NCBI GenBank assembly: GCA_001647635.1
Contig: CP014761.1
Coordinates: forward strand, 62,001 to 126,000
Direction of reading: 5' to 3'
DNA length: 64,000 bases
From: Leifsonia xyli
Lineage (GTDB): Bacteria > Actinomycetota > Actinomycetes > Actinomycetales > Microbacteriaceae
Shown here piece by piece: positions 8,897-17,753 of this stretch. The translations under genes and the position numbers were made by a program. Below the pieces are notes generated by a model, which saw nothing but the letters and a program-made list of their open reading frames with translations, made no database searches and was not told the origin of the DNA. Positions within the stretch are counted from its first letter, which is position 1. Every line of letters begins with the position of its first letter.

Positions 8897-11775
8897 CAGG
8901 CGTTCGTCTTCTCGAGGTGGGCGCCGTGCTCGGCGCGGTCGGTGTCGGTGAGATCGGCGACGGGAGTCGCGGTGCGCGGCGCGTCGGACAGGTCGACGGC
9001 GGTCGGCTCGGCCGTGTCGGGGAGGAGGTCGTCGAGCCCGGACGGGTCGACGCAGCTGACGACGAGGGCGAACGGCCGCTCCTCGACGCGCGCCCGGCTG
9101 AGCGCGGCGGTCAGCTCCGCACGGAGGCGTCGGCGCTCGACCGGGTCGGTCACGGTGTCGACGGCGTCGAGGGCGAGCAGCTTCGGGCGGCTGGCGAGCG
9201 CGCGACGGACATCCTCGACCGGGGTGTCCGCGCGGTCGAGCCGCACGACCGACGTGGCGGACCGGACCGCTGCTCCGCGCGTCGGGAGGACGAACCCGGC
9301 GACCTTCACGGTGCCGCCGTCGACGTGCGTCCGCCCGGTGATCGCCATCAGCAGCGCGAGGGCCGCCGTGCGGTCACCGCCGTGCACGACGAGCACCTCG
9401 CCGTCGCCGAGGCGGAACGACACGTCGCCGACCAGCGTGCGCTTGCGGGTCGCGACTGTCAGGCCCTCCGCGGCAGCGACGCCGGTCGCGCCCGGTTCGG
9501 GCCAGTCGGCGAGCTGGAGCTCCTTCTGCAGCCCGTCGCCCTCGACGTCGAACGAGGGGAGGATGCGGTCGAGCCAGCGCGGCATCCACCACGCCTTGTC
9601 GCCCAGCAGCTGCAGCACGGCGGGCACGAGCGTCATGCGGACGATGAACGCGTCCACGAACACGCCGACGGCGAGGCCGAGCGCGATCGGCTTGATCGAC
9701 GCGTCGCCCTCGGGCACGAACGCGGCGAACACCGAGATCATGATGATCGCGGCGGCGGTCACGACCTTCGCGGAGCCGACGAACCCGCTCTGGATGGCGC
9801 GGCGCGCGTTGCCGCCGTGCACGTAGTCCTCGCGGATGCGGCTGACCAGGAAGACCTCGTAGTCCATCGCCAGGCCGAACAGCACGCCCATCAGGATGAT
9901 CGGCATGAACGAGATGATCGGGCCGGTCTTGTCGACGTGCAGTACGTCCGACAGCCAGCCCCACTCGAAGACGGCGGTCACTGCGCCGAACGCGACGCCC
10001 ACCGAGAGCAGGTAGCCGAGCGCCGCCTTGATCGGCACCGCGATCGACCGGAACACCATCGTCAACAGGATGAGCGACAGCCCGACGACGAGCACGCCGA
10101 ACGGCAGCAGGGCGCCCCCGAGCCGCGACGACACGTCGATCTGCGCGGCCGTGTTGCCGGTGACCTTCAGGTCGACGCCGTACTCGTCGAGGAAGTGCTG
10201 GTGCTTCGCGCGGATCTCGGCCACGAGGTCGGCGGTCTTCGGGTCGTCCGGGCCCGTGGTCGGCACGACCTGGACGATCCCGGTGTCGGCGGTCGCGTTC
10301 GGGGTCGACAGCGGCACCGACGCGACTCCGGGCAGGTCCGCGATCTCGTCGCCGATCTTCTTCATGAGTCCCAGCGGGTCGGTGCTCTGGATGATAGAGC
10401 CGGTCACGATCAGCGGTCCGTTGTAGCCGGGGCCGAAGTGCTCGGAGACGAGGTCGTAGGCTACGCGGGCGGACGAGCTCTCCGGCTGCGACCCGGCGTC
10501 GGGCAGGGCGAGCCGCAGCTGCAGCGCGGGGAGAGCGGCGATGCCGAGCCCGACGATGACGGCCACGACCGTGACGATCGGGAAGCGGGTCACGGCGCGC
10601 ACCCAGCCGCGGAAGAATCCGCGGGGGATCTCGGCGTTCGCCGCGTGGGCGAAATCGGCGGCGGGAGCAGGCGTGGGCTCCGGAGCAGACGTCTCCTCGC
10701 CCTCGGCCGCAAGGGCCGCGCGCCGCTTCTCCTCGCGGGCCGCCGTGCGCCGCCCCGGCGTCAGTCGAGCACCGGCGAAGCCGAGCAGCGCCGGTGTGAG
10801 CGTCAGCGCGATGATCACGGCGACCGCCACAGCGGCCGACGCCGCGATGCCCATCGTGGTGAGGAAGGGGATGTTCGCGACGGCCAGGCCGGCCAGCGCG
10901 ATGATGACCGTGATGCCCGCGAACAGCACCGCCGACCCGGCGGTCGCGACCGCGCGCGCGGCGGACTCCTCCGGTGGCACCCCGGCCTTCAACTGTCCCT
11001 GATGTCTCGAGATGATGAACAGCGAGTAGTCGATCCCCACCGCGAGCCCGAGCATGAGCGCCAGCATCGGCGTCGTGGAGGAGATGGACCCGAACAGCGT
11101 CGCGATGAAGATCAGGCACATCGAGATGGCGACGCCCAGGATGGCCGTGAGCAGCGGCATCCCGGCGGCCAGGAACGATCCGAACGTGACGATCAGCACC
11201 ACGAGCGCGATGCCGACGCCGATCAGCTCGATCACCGACAGCGTCGGCAGGTTCTGCGAGAACAGCTGGCCGCCGACGGCCGACTTCGAGCCGTCCGGCA
11301 GCTGTTTCGCGAGGTCGGCGCCGACCTTCTTGATGTCGTCCTTCGTCTCGGCCGTCACCGTGGTCATCTGACCCTTCAGCTGCACGGTGATGATCGCGGC
11401 GGAGCGGTCCTCGGAGACGAGGTCCTTGACCTGGTCGGAGTACGGAGACGTGATGCCGGACACACCGGAGACGTCCTTCAGATCGGAGACCGCGGTCTCG
11501 ATCGGCGCCTTCACCGCGCTGTCGTCGACCGTCTTCCCATCGGGGGCGACCACCACGATCTGCGCGGTCGTCCCGCTGACCTGCGGGAACGTGCGGCTCA
11601 GCGTGTCGAGCGCCTCTTGCGATTCGGTGCCCGGGATGCTGAAGCTGTTGTCCGTGCCCTGGTTGAGGAGCAGGGCGCCGCCGCCGAGCAGGGCGAGGAG
11701 CCCGATCCAGAGGATCAGTACCAGTTTGCGGGCGCGGTAGGCCCACCGGCCGACCGAGTACAGGAGCGAGGACAC
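8896..11775 (-). CDS. MMPL/RND-family transporter with degenerate ABC-ATPase-like C-terminal domain
   Basis: A 959-residue protein. Residues 1 to about 740 form a two-repeat MMPL transporter: a helix near residue 20, an extracytoplasmic loop, a block of five to six helices with GIDYSLFIISRHQ, and a second block with AMDYEVFLVSRIREDY. Both repeats keep the GxDY motif that carries the proton-relay Asp. Residues about 770-925 resemble an ABC ATPase without its catalytic parts: FRLGDGEVLVVHGGDRTAAL stands where the P-loop should be and SRPKLLALDAVDTVTDP where Walker B should be, with no LSGGQ signature. The GTG at 11775 follows TGGAGA. It is co-transcribed with the YhgE gene and divergent from a TetR gene, so it is a probable regulated lipid or drug exporter. 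Confidence 0.9.
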   Translation of the reverse strand: MSSLLYSVGRWAYRARKLVLILWIGLLALLGGGALLLNQGTDNSFSIPGTESQEALDTLSRTFPQVSGTTAQIVVVAPDGKTVDDSAVKAPIETAVSDLKDVSGVSGITSPYSDQVKDLVSEDRSAAIITVQLKGQMTTVTAETKDDIKKVGADLAKQLPDGSKSAVGGQLFSQNLPTLSVIELIGVGIALVVLIVTFGSFLAAGMPLLTAILGVAISMCLIFIATLFGSISSTTPMLALMLGLAVGIDYSLFIISRHQGQLKAGVPPEESAARAVATAGSAVLFAGITVIIALAGLAVANIPFLTTMGIAASAAVAVAVIIALTLTPALLGFAGARLTPGRRTAAREEKRRAALAAEGEETSAPEPTPAPAADFAHAANAEIPRGFFRGWVRAVTRFPIVTVVAVIVGLGIAALPALQLRLALPDAGSQPESSSARVAYDLVSEHFGPGYNGPLIVTGSIIQSTDPLGLMKKIGDEIADLPGVASVPLSTPNATADTGIVQVVPTTGPDDPKTADLVAEIRAKHQHFLDEYGVDLKVTGNTAAQIDVSSRLGGALLPFGVLVVGLSLILLTMVFRSIAVPIKAALGYLLSVGVAFGAVTAVFEWGWLSDVLHVDKTGPIISFMPIILMGVLFGLAMDYEVFLVSRIREDYVHGGNARRAIQSGFVGSAKVVTAAAIIMISVFAAFVPEGDASIKPIALGLAVGVFVDAFIVRMTLVPAVLQLLGDKAWWMPRWLDRILPSFDVEGDGLQKELQLADWPEPGATGVAAAEGLTVATRKRTLVGDVSFRLGDGEVLVVHGGDRTAALALLMAITGRTHVDGGTVKVAGFVLPTRGAAVRSATSVVRLDRADTPVEDVRRALASRPKLLALDAVDTVTDPVERRRLRAELTAALSRARVEERPFALVVSCVDPSGLDDLLPDTAEPTAVDLSDAPRTATPVADLTDTDRAEHGAHLEKTNA

Positions 11776-11817
11776 GGGTTCTCCAGTGGGTGAGTACCGA
11801 AAGCGACGAAAAACAGT

Positions 11818-11871
11818 TCGATACACCGTTGTATCCGTACAGAACCGTATCGGATACACTGCTGTATCGAA
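11818..11871. promoter_or_regulatory. twin palindromic operator between the MMPL and TetR genes
   Basis: Two 16-base inverted repeats, GATACACCGTTGTATC at 11820-11835 and GATACACTGCTGTATC at 11853-11868, share the half site GATACA/TGTATC. Their centres are 33 bases apart (about three helical turns), so two dimers would bind on the same DNA face. The outer flanks (TTCGATACA and TGTATCGAA) also match, making the whole block a larger imperfect palindrome. It sits between divergent starts at 11775 and 11896, the usual place for a TetR-type autoregulatory operator. Confidence 0.75.
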
Positions 11872-11895
11872 AGTTGGATTCAGGAAGGTTTCAGC

Positions 11896-12558
11896 TTGAA
11901 CAGCACGACTCTCACGGACGACGCCCCCACCGAGTCCGGCCGGCGCCGGCGCACCCGGACGCGGCTGCTCGACGCCGCCTTTGAGGTGTTCGCCGACCAG
12001 GGAGTCAGCGCGGCCAGCGTCGAGACCATCGTGGAGGCGGCCGGGTTCACGCGGGGTGCGTTCTACTCCAACTTCTCGACCAAGGAGGAGCTGTTCCTCG
12101 CACTGATCGAGCGCGAGATGGGCATGCGGCTGGAGCAGCTGAACGCCGGCGTCGAGCAGTTCCTCACCCCGCTGGTCGGCGAGCAGGGCCGGGGACTCGA
12201 CGACGAGGACGTGCTGCGGACGATCACCCGCATCCTCGAACTGCAGTCCGACGACCGGCGCTGGTGGCTGGTGCAGGCAGAGTTCCAGCTCATGGCCCTG
12301 CGCGACCACTCGATCGCGGCCGACTACCTCCGCTACTACGATGAGTTCTTCGCCGAGCTGACCGAGATCGTCGTGCAGGCGCTGGCGAGCGCCGGGCGCC
12401 GCTTCACCATCGAGCCGGCCGAGGCCGTCCGGGTCATCGCCGAGCTCTGCGCAAACGGCGAAGCGCGCGCGGTGCTGGCAGACGACCAGCGCACTTTCCC
12501 CGAGCGGCTGTCGGAGTCCGTGCCCGCGATCCTCCTCGCCTTGACCGAGCGGGTTTGA
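11896..12558 (+). CDS. TetR/AcrR family transcriptional regulator
   Basis: A 220-residue repressor-type protein. The N-terminal helix-turn-helix covers about residues 20-66 (TRLLDAAFEVFADQGVSAAS, then FTRGAFYSNFSTKEELFLAL), followed by an all-helical ligand-binding and dimerisation domain rich in Trp/Phe (DDRRWWLVQAEFQL). Translation starts at TTG 11896, supported by AGGAAGG eight bases upstream; no ATG or GTG fits better. It is divergent from the MMPL-YhgE operon across a twin palindrome and is very probably its repressor. The inducing ligand is unknown. Confidence 0.88.
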   Translation: MNSTTLTDDAPTESGRRRRTRTRLLDAAFEVFADQGVSAASVETIVEAAGFTRGAFYSNFSTKEELFLALIEREMGMRLEQLNAGVEQFLTPLVGEQGRGLDDEDVLRTITRILELQSDDRRWWLVQAEFQLMALRDHSIAADYLRYYDEFFAELTEIVVQALASAGRRFTIEPAEAVRVIAELCANGEARAVLADDQRTFPERLSESVPAILLALTERV

Positions 12559-12593
12559 GCGTTCCCCAAGCCGCGCGGTCTAGTGTCTGACGG

Positions 12594-13499
12594 ATGCGAC
12601 CCGAAGCATCCCGAGACCCCCGCGCGCCGCGCGCCTCCCGTGTGCTCCGCGCCGTCGCCGTCCTCGCCGCGGCGTCCGCGGCCCTCGTCCTGAGCGGCTG
12701 CTCCGGCGCGCCCTCCAGCGCGGACGCGCCCCGACCGGCGGCCACGTCCGTCCCCGCGCCCACGCAGACGCCCGATCCGTTCCCGAAGGAGCCGCTCACC
12801 GCGTCCACCCGCTACGTCGCCGTGGGCGACTCGTTCGCCGCGGGGATGGGCGGGGGAGCCGAGCAGGGCAAGTGCCGGCTCAGCCCCAACGGCTACCCGC
12901 CGGTCTTCGCCCGCAAGGCGGCCGTCGACCTCGTCGTGAACGCCGCCTGCGCCGGAGCCACCACCTCCGACCTCCTGAAGCACCAGCTGATCGCCCTCGA
13001 CGACCGCACCGACCTCGTCACCGTGAGCATCGGCGGCAACGACCTCGGCGTCGCCGAGATCGCGGGAAGCTGTGCGGCCGGCAAGGCGGCCGCCTGCCGC
13101 AACCAGGTCACGGCCGCCCTGTCGCTGCTGAACGTGCTGCCGGATCGGCTGACCACGGTCTATAGCGCCGTCGCGCAGGCCGCGCCGAACGCGCGCATCG
13201 TCGTGACCGGCTACACGCTGCTCTACGACGCGTCCGATCCGTCCGCTCCCGATTTCCAGACCGCCGCGGCCATCAACGCCGCGACCATCGGCCTGAACGA
13301 GGTCATCCGGCAGGCGGTCGACCAGCAGCGCGCCGACGGCAAGGCCATGACCTACCTGCCGGTCGACTTCGCAGGCCACGCCATCGGCGACCGAACGCCG
13401 TGGCTCAACACCTCGGGGGCGGACATCTTCCACCCGACCGCCGCAGGCTATGCGGAGTACGCGAGCCGGCTCATCCAGCTGCTCGGCAAGGCCCAGTAG
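12594..13499 (+). CDS. SGNH/GDSL hydrolase lipoprotein
   Basis: A 301-residue exported lipoprotein. The signal peptide ends in lipobox LSGC with the lipid-bearing Cys near residue 36, followed by a Pro/Ala/Thr linker. The SGNH hydrolase domain has block I GDSFAAG (nucleophile Ser), a block II Gly in NAACAGATTSD, block III GGNDLG and block V DIFHPTAAGY with the Asp/His pair. Cysteines in the middle could form disulfides. It probably hydrolyses an ester at the cell surface, as in secreted actinobacterial lipases or acetylesterases. A TAGTGT -10 box ends seven bases before the ATG and there is no ribosome binding site, so the mRNA looks leaderless. Confidence 0.87.
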   Translation: MRPEASRDPRAPRASRVLRAVAVLAAASAALVLSGCSGAPSSADAPRPAATSVPAPTQTPDPFPKEPLTASTRYVAVGDSFAAGMGGGAEQGKCRLSPNGYPPVFARKAAVDLVVNAACAGATTSDLLKHQLIALDDRTDLVTVSIGGNDLGVAEIAGSCAAGKAAACRNQVTAALSLLNVLPDRLTTVYSAVAQAAPNARIVVTGYTLLYDASDPSAPDFQTAAAINAATIGLNEVIRQAVDQQRADGKAMTYLPVDFAGHAIGDRTPWLNTSGADIFHPTAAGYAEYASRLIQLLGKAQ

Positions 13500-13558
13500 G
13501 GGCGCTGGTACCCTGGCTGGTGTCTCACGCCGAGAACCCCCGAGGGAGTTGACCGACC

Positions 13559-15073
13559 ATCACCGCGACGCCAGAACCGACGACCTACGACCTGATCATC
13601 GTCTCCAACCGCCTGCCGGTCGACCGGGTGGTGGACGACGACGGCAACGCGGACTGGCGGCCCTCGCCGGGCGGTCTGGTCGCGGCGCTGGAGCCGGTCA
13701 TGCGGTCCCAGGACGGCGTGTGGATCGGCTGGGCCGGCGTCTCGGACGAGGAGATCGAGCCGTTCGAGGCAGGTGGGATCAACATCCTCCCCGTGCCGCT
13801 CAGCGAGCAGGAGCTGCAGGAGTACTACGAGGGCTTCTCCAACGACACGCTGTGGCCGCTGTACCACGACGTCATCGCGCAGCCGTCGTACCACCGCGAG
13901 TGGTGGGAGAGCTACGTGAAGGTCAACCGCCGCTTCGCCGAGGCCGCCGCGTCGGTCGCCGCCAAGGGCGCCGTCGTGTGGGTGCACGACTACCAGCTGC
14001 AGCTGGTCCCCGCGATGCTGCGGGAGCTGCGGCAGGACCTGGTCATCGGCTTCTTCAACCACATCCCGTTCCCGCCGTACGGCATCTACTCGCAGCTGCC
14101 CTGGCGGCGCCAGATCATCGACGGGCTGCTCGGCGCCGACGTCATCGGCTTCCAGCGGGTGGCGGACGCGGGCAACTTCTCGCGCGCCGTGCGCCGGCTC
14201 AAGGGGTACGAGACGCGCGGGCCGATCATCGAGGTGCCGATCGACACGGACGACCCGGAGGCGGGGTCGCACCGCCACGTCACCACCGACCGTCGTGGCG
14301 GACTGGTGCGCACGGTGCTCGCTCGAGCCTTCCCGATCTCTATCGACGCCGACCAGTACCAAGACCTGGCGCGCCGCCTTGAGATCCAGGCGCGTGCCCG
14401 CGAGATCCGGGAGGAGCTCGGCAACCCCGAGAAGATCATGCTCGGCGTCGACCGGCTCGACTACACGAAGGGCATCGGCCACCGGCTGAAGGCGTTCGGC
14501 GAGCTGCTGGCGGAGGGGCGGGTCAAGGCCGAGGACGTCACGCTGGTCCAGGTGGCGAGCCCGAGCCGCGAGCGCGTCGAGACCTACCGCCAGCTGCGGG
14601 ACGAGATCGAGCTGACCGTCGGCCGGATCAACGGCGACTACTCGACCCTGGGCCACACGGCCGTCGCCTACCTCCACCACGGCTATCCGCGGGAGGAGAT
14701 GGTCGCCCTCTACCTCGCGGCCGACATCATGCTCGTCACCGCTCTCCGCGACGGCATGAACCTCGTCGCGAAGGAGTATGTCGCGACCCGTGTGGACGAG
14801 GACGGGGTGCTCGTCCTCAGCGAGTTCGCCGGCGCCTCCGACGAGCTGCGCCAGGCGCTGCTGATCAACCCGCACGACATCGAGGGCCTCAAGGACACCG
14901 TCATGCAGGCGCTCGCCATGCCGAAGCGAGACCGCACGCGCCGGATGCGCGCCCTCCGCAAGAAGGTGCTCACCAACGACGTCGCTCGGTGGTCGGCCTC
15001 CTTCCTCGACGCTCTCACCCGCAGCGCACACGGCGACCACCCGCTCCAGGACCCGCCGGTCAACCGGCGCTGA
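13559..15073 (+). CDS. otsA: alpha,alpha-trehalose-phosphate synthase (UDP-forming), non-canonical start
   Basis: A GT20 enzyme making trehalose 6-phosphate from a sugar nucleotide and glucose 6-phosphate. Conserved blocks are SNRLPVDR near the start, GWAG, HDYQLQLVPAMLR, FFNHIPFP, DRLDYTKGI and LRDGMNLVAKEYVA. The frame is open from a stop at 13550 but holds no ATG, GTG or TTG until 13628, which would remove the conserved SNRLPVDR loop. GAGGGAG at 13542-13548 lies ten bases before an ATC at 13559, so initiation at ATC (or at CTG 13592) is proposed, giving 504 residues. A substitution error in an ATG is the main alternative. otsB follows after 38 bases. Confidence 0.85.
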   Translation: MTATPEPTTYDLIIVSNRLPVDRVVDDDGNADWRPSPGGLVAALEPVMRSQDGVWIGWAGVSDEEIEPFEAGGINILPVPLSEQELQEYYEGFSNDTLWPLYHDVIAQPSYHREWWESYVKVNRRFAEAAASVAAKGAVVWVHDYQLQLVPAMLRELRQDLVIGFFNHIPFPPYGIYSQLPWRRQIIDGLLGADVIGFQRVADAGNFSRAVRRLKGYETRGPIIEVPIDTDDPEAGSHRHVTTDRRGGLVRTVLARAFPISIDADQYQDLARRLEIQARAREIREELGNPEKIMLGVDRLDYTKGIGHRLKAFGELLAEGRVKAEDVTLVQVASPSRERVETYRQLRDEIELTVGRINGDYSTLGHTAVAYLHHGYPREEMVALYLAADIMLVTALRDGMNLVAKEYVATRVDEDGVLVLSEFAGASDELRQALLINPHDIEGLKDTVMQALAMPKRDRTRRMRALRKKVLTNDVARWSASFLDALTRSAHGDHPLQDPPVNRR

Positions 15074-15111
15074 GCCCATCCACTGTTCGTTCCTCCCCGT
15101 CTGAAAGCCGT

Positions 15112-15936
15112 ATGACCGACACCGCCTCGCACCTCCCGCCCGCCTCCGCCGTCGCTCTCGCCACCGCGCTGCAGAAGCTGGCGGCGACCGACCGCCTCCT
15201 GCTGGCGCTCGATTTCGACGGGACGCTCGCGCCCTTCGTCGACGTCCCGCGCGGCGCCCGGGCGCTGCCCGAGTCGAAGGCCGCCCTCGACCGGCTGGAG
15301 CACCTGCCGAACACCTGGATCGCGTACGTGTCGGGCCGTCCGCTCTCGAGCCTCGAGATCGTGACGGAGGCCGACCCGGACGCGCTGCTCATCGGCTCTC
15401 ATGGGGTGGAGATCCGCTTCGGCCGCGACGGGGTGTCGCTGGATCTGTCGCCCGCGGAGAAGGAGACGCTGGAGCGCCTCGGTGACGTGCTCGGCGCCCT
15501 CGTCGACTCCACCCCCGGTGCGAAGCTCGAGACGAAGCCGGTCGGGTACGGCGTCCACTACCGGCAGGTGGAGGGCGACCGCGATCAGGAGGTCGTCGAC
15601 CGGGCGCGCGAGGCGGCCGCGACCGTGAGCGACGCGCTGACCATCCGCGACGGCAAGGACATCATCGAGTTCTCGATCCGCGAGGCGCACAAGGGCGACG
15701 GGGTGGAGCGGCTGCGAGAGTACACGAAGGCGACCGCGGTGCTCTTCGCGGGCGACGACGTGACCGACGAGGACGGCTTCCGCGTTCTGGATCCGTCGCG
15801 CGGAGACGTGGGCATCAAGGTCGGGACGGGGGAGACGGCCGCGCAGTACCGGGTGGCGGACGAGCGTGCGATCGCGACGCTGCTGACGCTGCTGGCCCAG
15901 GCGCGCGAGGCGCACGTGAAGTCGTCCACAGACTGA
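15112..15936 (+). CDS. otsB: trehalose-6-phosphate phosphatase
   Basis: A 274-residue HAD-superfamily phosphatase that removes phosphate from trehalose 6-phosphate, completing the OtsAB route. Motif I is DFDGTLAPF with nucleophile Asp34 and acid/base Asp36. The motif II region is VSGRPLSS, a cap domain follows, the motif III Lys probably lies in EAHKGDGVERL, and motif IV is GDDVTDEDGF. The ATG at 15112 has only a weak GAAAG upstream. Its position directly after otsA supports the assignment. Together they supply trehalose as osmoprotectant and possibly substrate for the GH15 enzyme upstream. Confidence 0.92.
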   Translation: MTDTASHLPPASAVALATALQKLAATDRLLLALDFDGTLAPFVDVPRGARALPESKAALDRLEHLPNTWIAYVSGRPLSSLEIVTEADPDALLIGSHGVEIRFGRDGVSLDLSPAEKETLERLGDVLGALVDSTPGAKLETKPVGYGVHYRQVEGDRDQEVVDRAREAAATVSDALTIRDGKDIIEFSIREAHKGDGVERLREYTKATAVLFAGDDVTDEDGFRVLDPSRGDVGIKVGTGETAAQYRVADERAIATLLTLLAQAREAHVKSSTD

Positions 15937-15995
15937 CCCCTTCGCGGGTTATCCACCGTTCTGCACACATGGTCGGAGGGGCATTCGAGACGTCC

Positions 15996-16007
15996 TAGAG
16001 TTGTTCC
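15996..16007 (+). promoter_or_regulatory. -10 element of ilvD, leaderless start
   Basis: TAGAGT at 15996-16001 is followed by six bases and then the ilvD ATG at 16008, placing the expected transcription start at the start codon. There is no Shine-Dalgarno sequence between, consistent with a leaderless message. Confidence 0.45.
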
Positions 16008-17702
16008 ATGCCAGAAGTCGATTGGAAACCGCGTTCGCGCGTCGTCACGGACGGGATCGAAGCCACCACCAGCCGCGGGATGCTCCGCGCGGTCGGCATG
16101 GGCGATGAGGACTGGGAGAAGCCGCAGATCGGCATCGCCTCGTCCTGGAACGAGATCACGCCCTGCAACCTCTCGCTCGACCGTCTCGCGCAGGGCGCGA
16201 AAGAGGGCGTGCACGCGGGCGGCGGCTATCCGCTCCAGTTCGGCACCATCTCGGTCTCCGACGGCATCTCCATGGGCCACGAGGGCATGCACTTCTCTCT
16301 CGTGTCGCGCGAGGTCATCGCCGACTCGGTCGAGACGGTGATGATGGCCGAGCGGCTCGACGGCACCGTCCTGCTCGCCGGCTGCGACAAGTCGCTCCCC
16401 GGCATGCTCATGGCGGCCGCGCGGCTCGACCTCTCGGCGGTCTTCCTCTACGCCGGTTCCATCGCGCCGGGCTGGGTCAAGCTCTCCGACGGCACCGAGA
16501 AGGACGTCACGATCATCGACTCCTTCGAGGCGGTCGGCGCGTGCAAGGCCGGCAAGATGAGCGAAGAAGACCTCAAGCGCATCGAGTGCGCTATCGCACC
16601 GGGCGAGGGCGCCTGCGGCGGTATGTACACCGCCAACACCATGGCCTCCGTGGCCGAGGCGCTCGGCATGAGCCTCCCGGGGTCGGCCGCGCCGCCCTCG
16701 GCGGACCGCCGCCGCGACTACTACGCGCACCGCTCCGGCGAGGCCGTGGTCAACCTGCTCAAGAAGGGCATCACGGCGCGCGACATCATGACCAAGGAGG
16801 CGTTCGAGAACGCCATCGCCGTGGTCATGGCGTTCGGCGGCTCGACCAACGCGGTGCTGCACCTCCTCGCGATCGCGCACGAGGCCGAGGTCGACCTCAC
16901 CATCGACGACTTCAACCGCATCGGCGACAAGGTGCCGCACATCGGCGACCTCAAGCCCTTCGGCAAGTACGTCATGAACGACGTCGACCGCCACGGCGGC
17001 GTCCCGGTCGTCATGAAGGCGCTGCTCGACGCGGGCCTGCTGCACGGCGAGTGCCTCACGGTGACCGGCAAGACGGTCGCCGAGAACCTGGCCGAGATCA
17101 ACCCGCCCGCTCCGGACGGCGAGGTCATGCGATCGCTGGACAACCCGATCCACCCCACCGGCGGCATCACCATCCTCAAGGGCTCGATGGCTCCCGAGGG
17201 CGCGGTCGTCAAGACGGCCGGCTTCGACGCAGCGGTCTTCGAGGGCCCTGCGCGGGTCTTCGAGCGCGAGCGCGCCGCGATGGACGCCCTGACCGAGGGC
17301 ACCATCAAGGCCGGCGACGTGGTGGTCATCCGCTACGAGGGTCCCAAGGGCGGACCGGGCATGCGCGAGATGCTCGCGATCACCGCCGCCATCAAGGGCG
17401 CAGGCCTCGGCAAGGATGTACTACTATTGACGGACGGACGATTCTCAGGCGGCACAACCGGCCTGTGCATCGGCCACATAGCACCCGAAGCGGTGGACGC
17501 TGGTCCCATCGCCTTCGTGCGCGATGGTGATCTGATACGGGTCGATATCGCGGCTCGCTCCCTCGACCTACTTGTCGACGAGTCCGAGCTGACCGCCCGC
17601 CGTGAAGGCTGGGCGCCTCTTCCTCCGCGCTATACCCGTGGCGTTCTCGCGAAGTTCTCCAAGCTCGTGCGCTCCGCAGCTGAAGGAGCCGTCACCGGCT
17701 GA
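16008..17702 (+). CDS. ilvD: dihydroxy-acid dehydratase
   Basis: A 564-residue Fe-S enzyme converting 2,3-dihydroxy-isovalerate and 2,3-dihydroxy-3-methylvalerate to the 2-keto acids of valine and isoleucine synthesis. Cluster-binding cysteines occur in [18 protein letters not shown] and [13 protein letters not shown]. The substrate and Mg region is [19 protein letters not shown] near the C-terminus. The length is typical. It precedes ilvB by 51 bases and so heads the ilvDBNC block. From about 17415 codon choice shifts abruptly to rare forms (GTA CTA CTA TTG, ATA GCA), unlike the rest of the gene, although the protein remains canonical. Confidence 0.95.
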   Translation: MPEVDWKPRSRVVTDGIEATTSRGMLRAVGMGDEDWEKPQIGIASSWNEITPCNLSLDRLAQGAKEGVHAGGGYPLQFGTISVSDGISMGHEGMHFSLVSREVIADSVETVMMAERLDGTVLLAGCDKSLPGMLMAAARLDLSAVFLYAGSIAPGWVKLSDGTEKDVTIIDSFEAVGACKAGKMSEEDLKRIECAIAPGEGACGGMYTANTMASVAEALGMSLPGSAAPPSADRRRDYYAHRSGEAVVNLLKKGITARDIMTKEAFENAIAVVMAFGGSTNAVLHLLAIAHEAEVDLTIDDFNRIGDKVPHIGDLKPFGKYVMNDVDRHGGVPVVMKALLDAGLLHGECLTVTGKTVAENLAEINPPAPDGEVMRSLDNPIHPTGGITILKGSMAPEGAVVKTAGFDAAVFEGPARVFERERAAMDALTEGTIKAGDVVVIRYEGPKGGPGMREMLAITAAIKGAGLGKDVLLLTDGRFSGGTTGLCIGHIAPEAVDAGPIAFVRDGDLIRVDIAARSLDLLVDESELTARREGWAPLPPRYTRGVLAKFSKLVRSAAEGAVTG

Positions 17703-17753
17703 GGCTGCGCGCCAGCACCGTAAACCATCTTCGTACGTAAGGGACTGATAGGC

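Noticed and set aside
8917..11793. 958-codon open frame on the plus strand opposite the MMPL gene
   Set aside because: It is the mirror of an unquestionable coding gene; its product is Arg/Asp/Gly-rich without any domain. Long antisense frames are expected at this GC content.
13448..15079. 543-codon minus-strand frame opposite otsA
   Set aside because: Antisense to well-conserved GT20 motifs; no domain of its own.
15922..15957. DnaA-box-like words TCGTCCACA and TTATCCACC before ilvD
   Set aside because: Only two imperfect matches, no AT-rich unwinding region and no dnaA or dnaN nearby, so no origin is claimed.
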